The notes under the pieces are model-generated. The model had not been told where the DNA came from, made no database searches, and saw only the letters and a program-made list of their open reading frames with translations. Positions 11,470 to 24,914 of a DNA stretch of 64,000 bases are shown one piece after another. The DNA lies in contig WNNJ02003518.1 in the NCBI GenBank assembly GCA_012934845.2, positions 158,355-222,354 on the forward strand. The letters run 5' to 3'. The stretch's first letter is position 1; each line of letters starts with the position of its first letter. Both the position numbers and the translations under genes were made by a program. This DNA is from Pomphorhynchus laevis (Eukaryota > Acanthocephala > Palaeacanthocephala > Echinorhynchida > Pomphorhynchidae).

Positions 11470-13690
11470 TCAGTATTCACAATATTGTCACGGCCTCAGG
11501 TCCAACGGGGTCTGAGTCATCCATCCAATCCAACACGCCGCTCTCAGACTAAACCAACCGGGGTCTTTCACAACCCCCCCCCAAAGAATTCAATTGAGGC
11601 GGACTATGCTCGGTAATCGCGAGATGAGGAGCTTGAGAAACCTCAGTCTTTGCTCTGTGGGACGCTATTTGGAAAAAATACTAATTCCGAGATAGCTCAA
11701 GTACCCCAGAGGCGCACTTGGTTTTTCCCATTCAACGACAGTTGATGAGCCCGTTTCAGAGCCTACCTAGCTATCTTCAGGAAACGTTAAGTCTATCCAA
11801 ATCAGCTTTCGCCGACCAGTTCACCGTATCAGTGAACCCCAGGTATTTTAATCGACTTGTGAAGGTAGGAAGAGGTTGATTAGTCAATATGGAAGATAAA
11901 GCTAAGAGTGTTAATCTCTTTAATATTTTCTTTGTTGCAAGGGCACAATGAAAGACGAACACCTACGATTTGGATGAATTGGCAATAAGATTGGATGGGG
12001 TCAGCTGGTATTTTAATGTTAAGCCCAAAACAACATTTTTGCACCTGCGTCCATAGAACAGGTATGTGCCATCATCAGCGTACACCACTAGATGTTGATC
12101 ACGTTTAAATGCTTTGAATAGAACAAGGAAGGCAGAAAGATATAAGACAGGAGAAAGTGGGGAGCCTTGAGGCACACCTGTAATTGGGTAGAACTGACGT
12201 GCATCAGGGTCGTCTTCCTAGAAAATCCACAAGGTATACAGCGATATATCACCCTGTTAACAATTTTCGCAGGCAACACGAGGAATCTGAGAGAAGATAT
12301 AACAAAGGGAATGGAAATGCGGTCAAATGCAGCAGAAAAGTCGAGAAAAACAGTCACAGCAAACTGATGGCTGTTATTCTGACAAAACTGGTGCACTTAA
12401 CCAATTGCTGAATGAACCGAGCGACCTTTGACTAGACCATGAAAACCTGGTGGGATTAAATTTAGCCTACTTAGATGGTCGCAAATTTTACGCGCAAGCG
12501 CTTTTTTATGAATGGATATGAGGGAGTTTTGAGTTTAAATGAATTGCAGATCCGTAAAACAAGTAATCAATCTCTTTTTAGTAAAAAAACTTGACGGCTG
12601 TTGCTGATGTCAGCAACATCTGACGGGAGACTAATAACATTGTGATTGCGAACTTTTTCTCTAACTCTCTGTCAATAGCTGACAGAACCGAGTGGAGAGT
12701 GACGCGTCTGTTTTGGAGTTGCCCGGAAGTAGCCCTTAAGAGTTTAGGATATCTGGAACAGATTGATCTCTACTCCTGAAGTCACTTTAGGGCGGAATTG
12801 GTTGGGGAGATTCAGTGGCTTTGTAATTATCTAGGGATAGTGGATCCTCCAAAACTTTGACAATGCCTATGCTACCGATCCAACCCAAGGCTCAGTCCTT
12901 CCAGCAGACCAACTTTTTTTCTTGAATATCATCGAAAAGAAAGATTGATAAGGTTAAAGTAGCAATGTTCGTCTTATACCAACTAAGCTGGAATCTATAT
13001 AGAACTCCAGTATTCATTCGAGAGGCCCTGTTTGGCGAAAACAGAGACATTGGGAAGGTGTGACATTTAAGAGAGAACCTTGAGTTTTGTTGGAGTGGGA
13101 TTGTAAATACGACCTTTATAGGTAGTAGAAAGAAATGCGGTAGCTTGCGATGAGAGGTAGAAATAAAATTCGGTCGAACTATCATTACTAATTCTGAGGA
13201 AGAGTTGGATAGCCGCCTAAAAGAAAGCCACTCTGTTGGGATCAAAGTTAAACCTCCTTCTAAGCAACGTATCTTCCTCCAGCCGCTAGCGTATTAGGTC
13301 ATGAGAGATGATCAGCTGTTGGCGCGACTGCTCATTGCAGATGGGCTTTAACAACCACATCTTATGAAGCAGTAATATGTCGAGGATAGAATTAGTTGTT
13401 GAGCAATGAAAGGTGGAGGACGGTGGTTTATAAATAATATAGTCGTTCCTGGCTCTGCGGAGTGCTGCATTAATCCAACGACGAGTCCTGCCGTTTAAGT
13501 AACCGAGTAACATGTCGTAGCCACTACCCAAAATACGGCCCAGGAGCTCACGGTTTTTGTGAATTTCCCTTAGCATAATATAGATATGGGCAATACTGAT
13601 ACGTTTACCGTTCGTACAAAGTGATATAGCTAAACAAGACAGGGCTAGAAGAGAAGTGTGGAATGATTATGTACAGAGTATAGTGGGTGG
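11470..13690 (-). mobile_element. AP-endonuclease LINE, copy A1 (3' two thirds)
   Basis: Read on the minus strand, the copy begins inside the endonuclease (frame 13576-13286: LGYLNGRTRRWINAALRRAR, corresponding to the GDFNDRTGRW block of other copies). It continues through the RT with VTVFLDFSAAFDRISIPFV (motif A), MPQGSPLSPVLYL (motif B) and VVYADDGTYLF (motif C, YADD intact), and reaches the 3' end near 11480 (CCTGAGGCCGTG). The frame is broken several times. The family resembles the Jockey superfamily, with ORF1 zinc knuckles, ORF2 APE-RT and no RNase H seen. Its 5' end abuts copy A2 at about 13690, so the two are joined head-to-tail fragments. Confidence 0.7.
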
Positions 13691-13699
13691 TTATGTGTA

Positions 13700-16640
13700 G
13701 TTATGTGAATCCCCTAGAAATAGGGGATTCTTGGGGCACACCCGTAATAGGGTAGAAATGACGCGCATTAGGGTCATCTTCATAATAGAATCGCTTGGTG
13801 TACAACAGTATATCCACCCTGTTAACAATTCTCGCAAGCAACCCAAGGGACTTGAGAGAAGAGATAACAAAGAAAAACAACAAAGATTTCCTGACAAAAC
13901 TGATGCACTTCACCTACAGCTGGATGGACCGAGCGAGCTTTGACAAACCCATGAAAACCTGGATAGATCAAATTACGCCTACTTAAATGGTCGCGGATTC
14001 TACGCGCAAGCGCTTTTTCATATATCGAAACGAGGGAATTTTGATTCGAAATGGGCATCAGGTCTTTAGGACATGAGACCGGACTGTTCTTACTTAAAAA
14101 TATTCGTCTACCAATGTTGATGCCGGTCACATCGGATGGGTGGCTACTAGCATTGTGACGGCCACTTCTCTTCTTTGAGGGGCTGTCAAAATCTGACAGA
14201 CACGAGAAGAGAGTGAAGCGACGGATTTGGAGGTGCCCGGAAGAGGCACCCAGGAGTTAAGGATATCTGTGACAGATAAATCCCTACTTCTGAAGTTACC
14301 CCAAGGCGGGATTGGTTGAGGTGATTGAGTGGCTCCATAGTTATGTAGGGAAAGTGACTCCTCCAAAACTTTATCAAGTCTTATATTACCAATCCAACCC
14401 AAAGCCCTATCCTTCCAACAAACAAACTTCTTCTTGAAAATCTTCCAAAAAGAAGACTGGGCTTGATTAAGGAAAGCAATGCTGGCTCTATCCTTGCCCA
14501 GTTGGAATCTATATCTGGCACTCCTATATTCTTATGAGAGAACTTGTCTGGCAGAAGCAGAGAGATAAGGAAGACGAAGCAAATATGCTAAGGTCTTGCG
14601 TTTTGTGGGAGTGGGACTGAAAATACGACCTTTATAGGTTGTCAAAAGCATCGTGATAGCTTGTGAAAATAGGTAGGAATTAAATATGGTTTGACCCTCA
14701 TTTCCAATTCGGGGAAGCTTTGGATAGCTGCCTGAAAGAAAGCCACGATGGTAGGATCAAAGTGGAATCTCCTTCTAAGCAGCGTATCCTATTATATCCG
14801 CCAGCGAATCAAGTCATGAGAGGTGGAAAGATGCTGAGGCGACTGCTCTGTACAGAGAGGTTTAAAAAAATACCTCTCATGGATCAGTAATAAGTCGAGA
14901 AGTGAATTCGTTGATGTGCAATGAAAGGTAAGGGACGGTGGTTTGTGAATAAGATAACCGTTTCTAGCTTTGCGAAGTGCTGCGTTGATCCAACGACCAG
15001 TTCTGTCGTTGAAGTCACCAAGTACCATGACATAGCCGCAATCAAAAATCCAATCCAGGTGGTCACGGTTCTTGTGAATCTTTCCTGGACGGATGTAGAC
15101 ATTGGCTAGACTGAGGCGTTTACCGTTCTTATTGAGTGAAACTACTAAACAAGACATGGCTGGACATGAATAGTTTAATAGGAGGGAGGACCTTAAAGAT
15201 CACTTAACTAATGTCAAGAGTCCTTGAGAAGAAGAGGAGTGAGGTGGGGTTATGTACGGAGTATAGTGGGAACAAATGTGCTTTGGAATAAATCGAGTAA
15301 TGTCCTGGGGGAGACGGATAGACCTCGTCTCCTGAAGGGCTATAACATCTGCATCTCTACCAGATAGAAGTCTAAGGGCAGAAGCTCCTCCCGAATTCCA
15401 CTGAAGAATATTCAGTATAAAAGGCTCACGAGTACTCTGCATTGTGTTAGGTTAGCTGTATGGAATTGCCTCATCCCTAGAAGGAGCTAGGGGTAGAAGG
15501 GTTGCCCCCTCCACCACTAGAACCATCCAGAGTGGGTATTTGCCTACGGGCGTTATCTTCATTTTTCTTGGAGGCCTTTTTACCCTTTAGTAGCTTTCCA
15601 ATCTTTATGAGGAGACGGCGAGAGCCGACGCCCCCCTTTTCTTGGATTCTGAAATAGTTTACTTGGGTAATTGCGGGGTGTCATAGAAGGCCACGTCCAT
15701 GGCCGACACTAGGTCTTCCATTCGTTTTACGGCCGCGTTAATCCTGATATCAGTAATTTTCAGAAGTTCCTCGTCAGATAGTCTAGCAACATTTGAAAAG
15801 GAAGGGTTCTAATTTTCGGAAGCCGGTCTAATGTTGGTCTTAAACGCATCATTGTACGCTTTGAATTTTGTGCATTTTCGTGACCATGCGGGGTGGGGGC
15901 CCTGCAATTAGAGTCCAATGGGGAGAAGTGCACCTTACCCCGGACTCAATGTTATGTCCACATTCACAAACCCCACAGATATTTGGCTCGGAGCAGCTTG
16001 AAGCCCAGTGCCCCCAAGCAAGACACCTATTACAATGTGGGTATGTGTACCTTTCAACTGCAACCATTTTGAACTTCAGATTAATCCCATGAAAGGGGTT
16101 GAGACAGGACTTCGAGAGAATCTCAGCCCGATTCTTAGAGGCTGATCCAAAACCAATCGGTAATGGGTGACCGCTTTTTCCGATTAGCGGTCGTACGGAA
16201 TCGAGCTTGTACCTAGATTTGAGCTCCACGATGTCGTCACCATCAAGGTGCGTAGGCAAATTGATATTATAACTGTTGCCATTATAGGCTTTACGGTGAT
16301 TGTACCTAGATTCGTTAAATTTTCATTGAAAAAGGCTACGTAAGCCTCCAGTAAATCACTCGTAGTGAAAGATATCTCGATCTTTGTTTCGAAGAATTTT
16401 ACTTTGTTAAATAAGATTCTATTTAGGTATTTCTCTGAAAAATTCTTTAGAAAAATGTTGAAAAGGTTGTTTTTCGCTTGCAGGGCTTTGAGTGAGATCA
16501 CTACTAAATGGATTAACTTAGGGATATGGGGAGTACCCCCTCACCCAGAGATTTTCAGAAACGTTACTTACCTTGTCAGAAGACGACAGAGTAGTTTTAT
16601 CTCTGTTCTGCTCTGTTTTTCCATCCATTTTCCAGCATAA
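13700..16640 (-). mobile_element. AP-endonuclease LINE, copy A2 (ORF1 and 5' half of ORF2)
   Basis: This is the only copy with ORF1. Minus-strand frames at 16501-16184 and 16259-15849 form a Gag-like protein ending in CNRCLAWGHWASSC (C-x2-C-x3-GH-x4-C knuckle) and CGVCECGHNIESGVRC. ORF2 starts at 15442 with MQSTREPF, then ILQWNSGGASALRLL and ADVIALQETRS (AP endonuclease, catalytic E). Next come VMVLGDFNDRTGRW (15157-14792) and RT N-terminal parts at 14402-13822, including PKDLMPIS and a HGFVKARS block. It stops inside the RT at about 13700. Several frameshifts are present. Confidence 0.75.
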
Positions 16641-16849
16641 AGTTCCAATCTTTTGAAAGCTCCGACATTTGCATTTTTGCGAACTCACAGCTATAACTGG
16701 TCTACTAAATACATACTAATAAATAAATAATGGTTTTCTTAAATACAAGATAAATAAGTCATCATAACAATCAACAAGACAAGTCAACAAAACAGTCAAA
16801 AACTCAAACAATCGTCTTCATTGACTATCAACCGTCTTTCTTCTTCTAC

Positions 16850-18480
16850 GGCCTCAGTTCCAGGGGCATCTGAGCCCATCAACCGATCCAACACGCCGCC
16901 CTCCGACTGAACCACCCGGGGTCTTTCACCACCCCAAAGAGTCCAATTGAGGCGGACTATGCTCGGTAATTGCGAGACGAGGAGCTTAAGAAACCTTAGT
17001 ATTTGCTATGTGGGACGTTCTCTGGAAAAGAAGAGTAATCCCGAGCGGATTGTACCCGCAAGCGCTTTTTTGTAAATCGACACGAGGGTATTTTGAATCG
17101 AAATGGGTCGCAGATCTTTAGGGCATGAGCAGGATTTTTTCTTAGGAATAAAAACACGCTTACTAATATGGATGCCCGCTACATCGGATGGGGAAGCTAA
17201 AAGCATTGTGACGGCCACCTCTCTTCTTTGATCGGCTGTCAAAATCTGACAGACACGAGAAGAGAGTAAAGCGACGGATTTGGAGGAGTCCCGGAATGGA
17301 CCCCAGGAGTTAATGAAAACCGTAACAGATAGATCCCTACTTCTGAAGTTACCACAAGGCGAGATTTGTTGAGTGGCTCCATAGTTGTAAAGGGCTAAAG
17401 ACTCCTCCAAAACTTTATCAAGGCCTACATTCACTATCCAACCCAATGCTCTATCCTTCCAACAAACAAGCTTCTCCTTCTTGAAAATCTTCCAAAAGAT
17501 AAGGCGAGAAATGCTCGCCTTATCCCCACTCAGCTGGAACCTATATCTAGTGATCCAGTATTCATTCGAGAGGGCTTGCCTGGCGAAAACAGGGAGATTA
17601 GGGAGGTTATGCAATTTCGCTAGTACCTTGAGTTTCGTCGGAATGGGATTGTATATACGACCTTTATAGGTAGTCGATAAAATCGCGGTAGCTTGCGAAA
17701 AGAGGTAGGTATTAAATTCGGTCAGACTCTCATTTCCTATCATGGAAAAGAGTTGGATAGCTGCTTGAAAGAAGGCCACTCTGATCGGATCAAAGTGAAA
17801 CCTTCTTCGCAGCAACGTATCTTCCTCAATTCTCTAACGAATCAGATCATGAAAGGTGGACAATTGTTGGCGCGAATGCTTTGTGCGAAGGGGTTTTAAC
17901 AACCACGTCGATATAAGCAGTAAAATGTCGAATATAGAATTCGTTGATGTGCAATGAAAGGTGGTTTGTGAATAAGATAACCGTTTCTAGCTCTGCGAAG
18001 TGCTGCATTGATCCAACGACCAGTTCTGTCGTTGAAGTCACCAAGTACCATGACATAGCCGCAATCAAAAATCCAATCCAGGTGGTCACGGTTCTTGTGA
18101 ATCTTTCCTGGACGGATGTAGACATTGGCTAGACTGAGGCGTTTACCGTTCTTATTGAGTGAAACTACTAAACAAGACATGGCTGAACATGAATAGTTTA
18201 ATAGGAGGTAGGACCTTAAAGATCACTTAACTAATGTCAAGAGTCCTTGAGAAGAAGAGAAATGAGGTGGGGTTATGTACGGAGTATAGTGGGAACAAAT
18301 GTGCTTTGGAATAAATCGAGTAATGTCCTGGGGGAGACGGATATACCTCGTCTCCTGAAGGACTATAACATATGAATATCTACCGGATAGAAGTCTAAGG
18401 GCAGAAGCACCTCCCGAATTCCACTGAAGGATATTCAGTGAAAATGGCTCACGAGTACTCTGCATTGTGATGGATTAGTT
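16850..18480 (-). mobile_element. AP-endonuclease LINE, copy B (internally deleted)
   Basis: This is the same family as A1/A2. The 5' end near 18465 starts ORF2 (MQSTREPFSLNILQWNSGG). The endonuclease follows with VMVLGDFNDRTGRW (18180-17896), then a fused RT N-terminal frame at 17815-17006. At about 17040 the sequence jumps from the RT finger region (CGGATTGTACCCGCAAGC on the plus strand) straight to the element's 3' end (16850-17035), so the RT palm is absent. ORF2 starts of copies A2 and B are nearly identical, pointing to fairly recent activity. Confidence 0.7.
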
Positions 18481-18494
18481 GGATGGGGGGATTG

Positions 18495-18665
18495 CTTAGG
18501 GCAAAGACTAACGTTTTTCAAGCTCCTCATCTCAGATTACCGAGCATAGTCCTTCTCGATTAGATTCTTCGTGATGTGATAGACCCCGGATTGTTTAATC
18601 GGAAAGCAGCGTGTTGGATGGACTGGAGGGGTCAGATCCCGTTGAACCTGATGGCGTAGAATAAA
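18495..18665 (+). mobile_element. Same LINE family, inverted 3'-end piece
   Basis: This 170-bp stretch is the reverse complement of the family's 3' end as seen at 11490-11650 and 16860-17000 (shared blocks: GCAAAGACTAACG, AAGCTCCTCATC, GACCCCGG, CAGCGTGTTGGATGG). It lies 15-30 bp from the 5' end of copy B in opposite orientation, so it is either an inverted-repeat structure of one insertion or a second, heavily 5'-truncated insertion. Confidence 0.65.
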
Positions 18666-18669
18666 AAGA

Positions 18670-19900
18670 TGATTGGAATGATGAACGATTTGATTATTTT
18701 TATCGCTCCTGTATGTTTTTAACACGTTTTTTATCAATTATAAGTTTTGTTTAAGAAAATCCTTATTATTATAAAATACGATAGAACTTCGCCAGATCTT
18801 TAAACATTTAAAAGTAAGTGTATCACAATTTTTAAAGATATTTAAGTGTGCAAGTGTTTAAGATAAAATTTGAAAAAAATTGAGTGTTTAAGACTCAAAT
18901 TTTAAGTGTTTAATTTAAAGTGTCAAGTAACACTCAAATTTTAATTTTAAGTTTTTAACAACAATTTTTAAGTGTTTATTGCTAATTCAAGTGTAGTGAA
19001 CATGTCGGTGATTCAAATCAGTAAAAAATCATGGAAAAGAAAGTTGTAAAAGAAGCTTTTGAACAAGTTGGCTTGCAACAAAGCTTGGATTAAGTCAAAT
19101 ATGGTTTAAATTCTAACAATAATGGTCTCGATCTGTCATAATTAAAAAATTGAACAATTAATTGCTGATACTATTAATTGCTGTACTCCATTAAAACTTG
19201 ATGATTATTCCATTGTCTCGTAATACACTTCATTAAAAATACCCCAACAATTATTTACAACCCTGCGAGGAAATTCTTGGGAGTATTCCGATCTCCATCA
19301 CAACGCGGGAGTTAGCCAAGCTCTATATTAGTTATCTTAACATAGTTTATCAGAGTTTGACTCTGTAATATATAAACCAATTACAGCGACAGCAAAAATC
19401 ATTAACATTGAACCGTATCTGGACGATAAAGACAAATCCGATTTGGAAATATCCTTTGATCTTATCAACCTTCGTTTCATAACCTCTAAGAATTAAGCAA
19501 CGTTATCAATAGTGTTTGCCATGACGACTATTAATAATGCACTTCTGTTGTTGGAGTGGGAGAAATTTAACATTCAAAGTGGTTGGAGCGAATGAATTCA
19601 CGTATTCCCACTGTCAAAAATGTCACAAATGGGGCACTAGGTATCTATGCGCACTTATCGTCAATCGTTCTCATACTGTACAAATATGCAATCACGCTAT
19701 ATATTTACAATATTGATGGAACTTGCCCACATTTTAAAACTTCAACATGCAGTAATTGGGGTAAATACCTTCATTTACGATAAGATGCAAGCTCTTTAAG
19801 GAATACTGTTGATATATAAACTTGTTGTTATTTTACCAACTTCTTGACACTATTTTAGATTTGTGAATAAAAGCTTATCTTATCGGTTTCTGTCTCAATT
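18670..19900. other. Spacer with short AAGTGTTTAA-type repeats
   Basis: 18800-18990 contains several loose copies of an AAGTGTTTAA / ACTCAAATTTT motif in both orientations. 19000-19900 has scattered short frames without recognisable similarity; part of it may be the leader of the Gypsy fossil that follows. No LTR was recognised. Confidence 0.35.
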
Positions 19901-22665
19901 TTATTCACAAATTGTTGACTTATGGACGCTCTCTTCAAACCCGACATTTCGAAACTGACGCCTGACTCAATCGATGTAGAGCGGGATTGGAGACATTTGC
20001 AATATCGTTTCAAAGTTTTCTGTAGTCGCATGAAAGTGGATAGCGATCAAGAAAAGCCCGATCTACAAAAGATTTCAGTATCCTCACTATTATTCGATAA
20101 AATCTATGAATGCACTACATTCGAGGCTATCAACAAAGCGCTTGAGGATACATTTGTCAAAACAGTCAATGATGTATATAGGCGCCATCTACTCTGTACT
20201 CTCAACCAAACAGCTGTAGATGGCACCTGTATACAGCATTGAATGTTTTGACAAATGTATTTTTAAGCGCTTGGCTGGCAGCCTCGAATGTAGTGCATTC
20301 ATAGATTTTATCGAATAATAGTGGGGATACGGAAATCTTCAGTAGATCGAGCTTTTCTTGATCGGTATCCACTTTCATGCGACTACAGAAAAAGTTGAAA
20401 CGATACTGATCTCTGTGACATTCTAGTGTGCGACATATTCATTACAGGTGTGCAATCTAAAGAAATTCGGCGGTATATACTCGAAACAGACGGGATCGAC
20501 AAGGAAAAGATTTTCCAAATCGCCCGAATCATATAGTCAGCCAAGTGCAAGTGACCGCCTACCAACACCAACCTGAATGTCAAGTAAATGCGGTTTCGAA
20601 AAGGTGCGACGCTGCTCGTGCCGATTCAGAAAGGTCTGAAGAGGACGTCTTAGCGGCTATCCGCCCTAAATAAAAAATTAGTGTTTTTTTTTTCGGCAGA
20701 GGCAGAAGAAATGAGCGTTACAATTGCCCTGTCCGTAATGCTGAATGTACGTATTGCAATAAGCGGGAGCACTACGCGAAGGTTGGCCAATACAATCTGC
20801 GTCGACAATCAAGTTCGAAATATTCATATCGTAATACTTACTCCGATTCTTTTAATGTCGAGTTCTCTAATTGCGCACACATCCTCAACGCATGCAACAT
20901 ACCACTGCACTCAAAGTTGAATAGCCTCGTGATCGATGTGTCTGCAAGCAGACATACGATAAAGGCGTTACTAGATACAGGCAGCTCTTCTAACTTCATT
21001 GACCTGCTACAGTACGAAAACTGTCACTGAATACCGAAGCCTGCTTAGTAAAAGTGTCTATGGCCAATTCGGCTCACAGTTCAGTCTGCAATAAGAGATG
21101 TTTTGGCACAATCTTATACAGTGGTAAAGAGTACGATGATATACTGTTCGTCGTGATTCTAAAACTCTGCTGTCCAATCATTATCGGCCATCCTTTCATA
21201 AATCTTCATTCCGGAATATCAATTAAACTGTCGAGTTATGCCAGCAAGCAACAACTTATTATTGGACAATTATCGTGCATTGATCTACCTGCTCCCTATT
21301 TATTTCCGGATGACCATAAGAGTTGGACGCCTATCGCTACTCCTTCTTGCCGTCATACCCGAGAAGACGACCGTTTTATCGATTCCGAAATCAAACGATT
21401 GCTCGATGATAAGATAATTGAACCTCGTCGTTCTGCCTAGCGTGCACGAGTATCAGTCGTACACAAAGATGGTAAACAACGCCTTGTCGTCGACTACTCA
21501 CAAACAGTAAATATGCTTACAGTCCTTGATGCTTACCCTGTCCCGAACATCGATGACCTCATAAATAAGATATCTACCAACAAAGTCTTCAGTACCTTCG
21601 ACCTTAAAAATGCGTATCACCAAATACCAATCAAAAACTATGAAAAATATTTGACTGTATTTGAAGCTAATGGACAATTGGTCCAGTTCCGAAGAGTTCC
21701 TTTCGACTTGACGAATGCTATCGCAATTTTCCAGAGAATAATAAACGATATTATTGTCAGAGAAGAGCGACAAAATACGTACGCATACTCGGATGATATC
21801 ATTGTATGTGGAGAAACTCAACTGCAGCATGATCAAAACATCGAAAGATTTAATGCAGCTGCATCCAAATACAACATTACTCTCAACGAGGATATGTGCA
21901 TGCTCAACAAGACAATAATCAATATCCTGGGATATCAAATCGGAAATGGGACTAAACACTAAACGACCAGACCCGACGCGCGTAAATACATTACATGACT
22001 TAAAATTCCCCTGCAATCTATTTATTACTCATACTATTATAATATTATTACTCATATTATTAATCATAATATGAGTAATAATTACTCAATAATATGAGTA
22101 ATTATTACTCATATTATTAATATGAGTAATAATCTTCTCATATTACTCAAAGTGGATCTGCGACTACCCGAAACTTGTCCTGCCTCTGGCTAATATTATG
22201 ACTTTTCCAGTCCGGAAGAAGCAATACATGCATTCCAACGCATCCGGGATAAAATCGTTTCTGCTACCTTAAGTTCCATCGACTTCTCACTTCCTTTCAA
22301 AGTTGAAACTGGCACATCCGACCAAGCAATAGGTGCTGTGTTGACTCAAGGAGGAAAACCTGTAGCTTTCTTTTCTCGTTCGATATGTAAACAATCTTAC
22401 AATTTGACTTCAATAGAGAAAGAGGCCCTAGCTATTGTAGAGTATATACGCTTTTGGAGGCATTATTTGTCGGGGAAATCCTTCAGTGTTGTGACCGATC
22501 AGCGCTCCGTTGCATTCATCTTTAATCGCGTTAAAAAGAGCGAGATCAAGAAGGAAAAGGTTCAACGGTGGCGCCTTGACCTCCCTGAATTCAAATTTGA
22601 TATACAATACAGACCCGGAGGTTTTAATGAAGCGGCAGATTCCATGTTGCGAGACGTGTGACTAA
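19900..22665 (+). mobile_element. Ty3/Gypsy LTR retrotransposon fossil
   Basis: The parts in order are a Gag-like start (from 19922, with W..L.YRFKVFC), an aspartic protease trace (LLDTGSSSNF), a reverse transcriptase (STFDLKNAYHQIPI, then AYSDDIIVCG, 21513-21962) and RNase H (22280-22661, with SDQAIGAVLTQGGKPVAFFS and a VTDQRS block). This is the Ty3/Gypsy order. No LTRs and no integrase were recognised. An inverted partial duplicate of the Gag region sits inside the element, and a palindromic AT-rich stretch (22018-22150) lies between RT and RNase H. It is broken in at least five places and looks old. Confidence 0.8.
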
Positions 22666-22689
22666 TGGCTTCTTCAATCTTCAGAAAAG

Positions 22690-23290
22690 TATCGCACTTC
22701 TCGAAGAAATCCAATTATTTTCTGTTTGATTATATTTTTATATTAACCTTGTTTACAATATGCATCTATTAAATTATTTAATGAAAAAATACAATGAATA
22801 ATAATTTAAGTTCATAATATTTTACTATTTTCTGTTTGATAATATTTTTAATACATATTTTTAAAATATGTATTATTAAATTATTTGAATGATTTTGAAA
22901 GCATTTACATTCACAAATATCGTTACAAATTGCTTAAATTCTTAAAATTTCATTATTTAATGTATTATATTTAATATTATATAATATGCATGAATGCTCA
23001 TGCAAAAATATGTTTTTTATAAATATACCTTCTTTATCATTAAAGTTTTATTTGGTAACATATTTTTTATGAAATTCATTTCGATATTTTGAGTAAATCA
23101 GCTATAATTAGGCTTCTATTATCTCTTATTGGAACACATTTCATTTGTCTAAATAAAGATGTCCCTACTTTTAAATTATTTTGATTTATCAAAATAAGGA
23201 TTATATTAATTCAATTTTATCCGTATATTTATATTTATTTGATGGTTTAATTTTTGTTAGATAGGCATTAATTATATAGTATATATAGTT
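22690..23290 (-). mobile_element. Naiad-like PLE fragment, RT palm and C-terminal region
   Basis: The sequence matches, on the same strand, the C-terminal coding part of the PLE at 52138-53949 and of its relatives (GCATGAATGCTCATGC on the plus strand encodes the shared LHEHSC box). It then continues into the palm region (plus-strand ATAATTAGGCTTCTATTATC equals the reverse of the MGGN.SPIIAD block of the copy at 31.4 kb). It is heavily decayed. Confidence 0.6.
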
Positions 23291-23299
23291 TTACAATAT

Positions 23300-24130
23300 A
23301 GTGGATTGTAAAACTTCGCTAGTCCTAACTCGTTTGTTCATTATATCTGCAATCACGAAGTACATAAACATCCATTTATAAACGTTATTTATAAATTAAA
23401 AACTCATATTTTATCATCAAAATTCATAATTCCATAAAATCAACATTTATTGAAAATACTGAAAAATAAATCACGTGTTTGTAAATTGTAGTATTTTTGT
23501 GTTAGGAGGTTACAAGCACCGTCTACTCTACTACGATTCACATGTGATTCTTTAGTGCACATTTTGCAAATATAAAACTTTAAATATTTCATATTTTACA
23601 ATTCGGCTCTTGCTTTCTAGACTTGTTTCTGGTTACGCTATTATCGGTATACTATTATTTAGTATAAATAATTATATTACTTGAATGATGCTATATTCTA
23701 AATTCTTAAAAATATTTTTTTTGATATTAATAGAATCAATATTGAAGGTTGTCGAAGGTCAGAAGCAACTATTTTATCAGTGTTTAGCCTTTAATCATCA
23801 ACCCTACACGAAACGATACAAATAGAAATAATAGTTGCATTAGAATTAAGATTAGAGATCATTGTGATAAACTGCTATGTGTTCAGGTTTCTGACCCTAT
23901 ATATCATTTGCATTTACAATTTCCTGAGCACATCTATCTGCATTGATAGACGAAATAATTGATGTCATAACAGTATGTTGAGTTGCCCTCTTTACATGAA
24001 TGAATAGTATTATCACCAAACAGTTTAGTATTCCCGGTATTTTTTCGTAATTCTTCACTACTCCTTGTCTAAAATATTTCGTAATTATATATTTCACCTC
24101 GAACCCAGCTCATAAGCTTAATACGTTTAT
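23300..24130. other. AT-rich spacer
   Basis: No coding region or repeat that I can support. Confidence 0.3.
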
Positions 24131-24139
24131 TTAAGCATT

Positions 24140-24575
24140 GTTTCATATGTGGGGTCGAGGAATTAGGGGATGAAACCTGATAGCATAGCAGTTCCTCCTG
24201 GTGACCTCTAATTCTTATTATGATACAACGTCTGTTATTTATTAGTCAATTCATAAAAATGACGTTTATTTTAAATTTCATTTTTTTACTTGATTTAAAT
24301 TATAGAAAATCTAAAAGCAATTATTAATTTTATTATTTAATTATTAAATTTTGATTTAGCATTATTGTTTTGTATAATTTTTTTAAAAAAATAATTATAT
24401 TTATTAAATTTTTATTAAATTATTAATAATCAAATAATTATATTTAACAAATAATTTTTTTATAAAAATTATAAAATCTTATAACAATTATTTATTTTAT
24501 TTTTTAATTATAAATTTAGTTATTATGTTTTGTTTATTTGATAATTATATTAAATACGTATACTCAGTTAGCTGA
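24140..24575 (+). mobile_element. Naiad-like PLE 3' tail, plus orientation
   Basis: This is the reverse complement of the tail found at 41760-42060, 42700-43150 and 51770-52080. Shared blocks are TGATAGCATAGCAGTTCCTC, TTATTAGTCAATTCATAAAA, TTATAGAAAATCTAAAA and CTCAGTTAGCTGAT. It is a tail-only copy without coding sequence. Confidence 0.7.
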
Positions 24576-24914
24576 TATGATCGATTCTTCAAGCATTGTT
24601 TCATAAGTCAATTACCTCGGAGCTGATTTAAAATTCTTTACCAAAATATAGTAAAAGATATGTCGTAAATACTTGAAACTATCAGCATCATACCCTCATC
24701 ATGTAATGATTGTTAGTGTGATAGCAGATTTGTTCATTACACAAAATCATATGTAAAGTTGTTCCTCATCAATCGAATTGCTAGTTCAGGCATTGTGTAA
24801 TTTTTAAGCCACTATAAATATCTGATTGACAATTTTTATGCGGTTACAAAATCTATATATTTATCATATGTTTCTTCAATTGTGTTAAAGTTACATTTAT
24901 GTAGCATTTAATCC

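Noticed and set aside
16184-16501. Separate host gene on the minus strand at 16.2-16.5 kb
   Set aside because: It is ORF1 of the LINE copy, continuing into the zinc-knuckle frame at 16259-15849.
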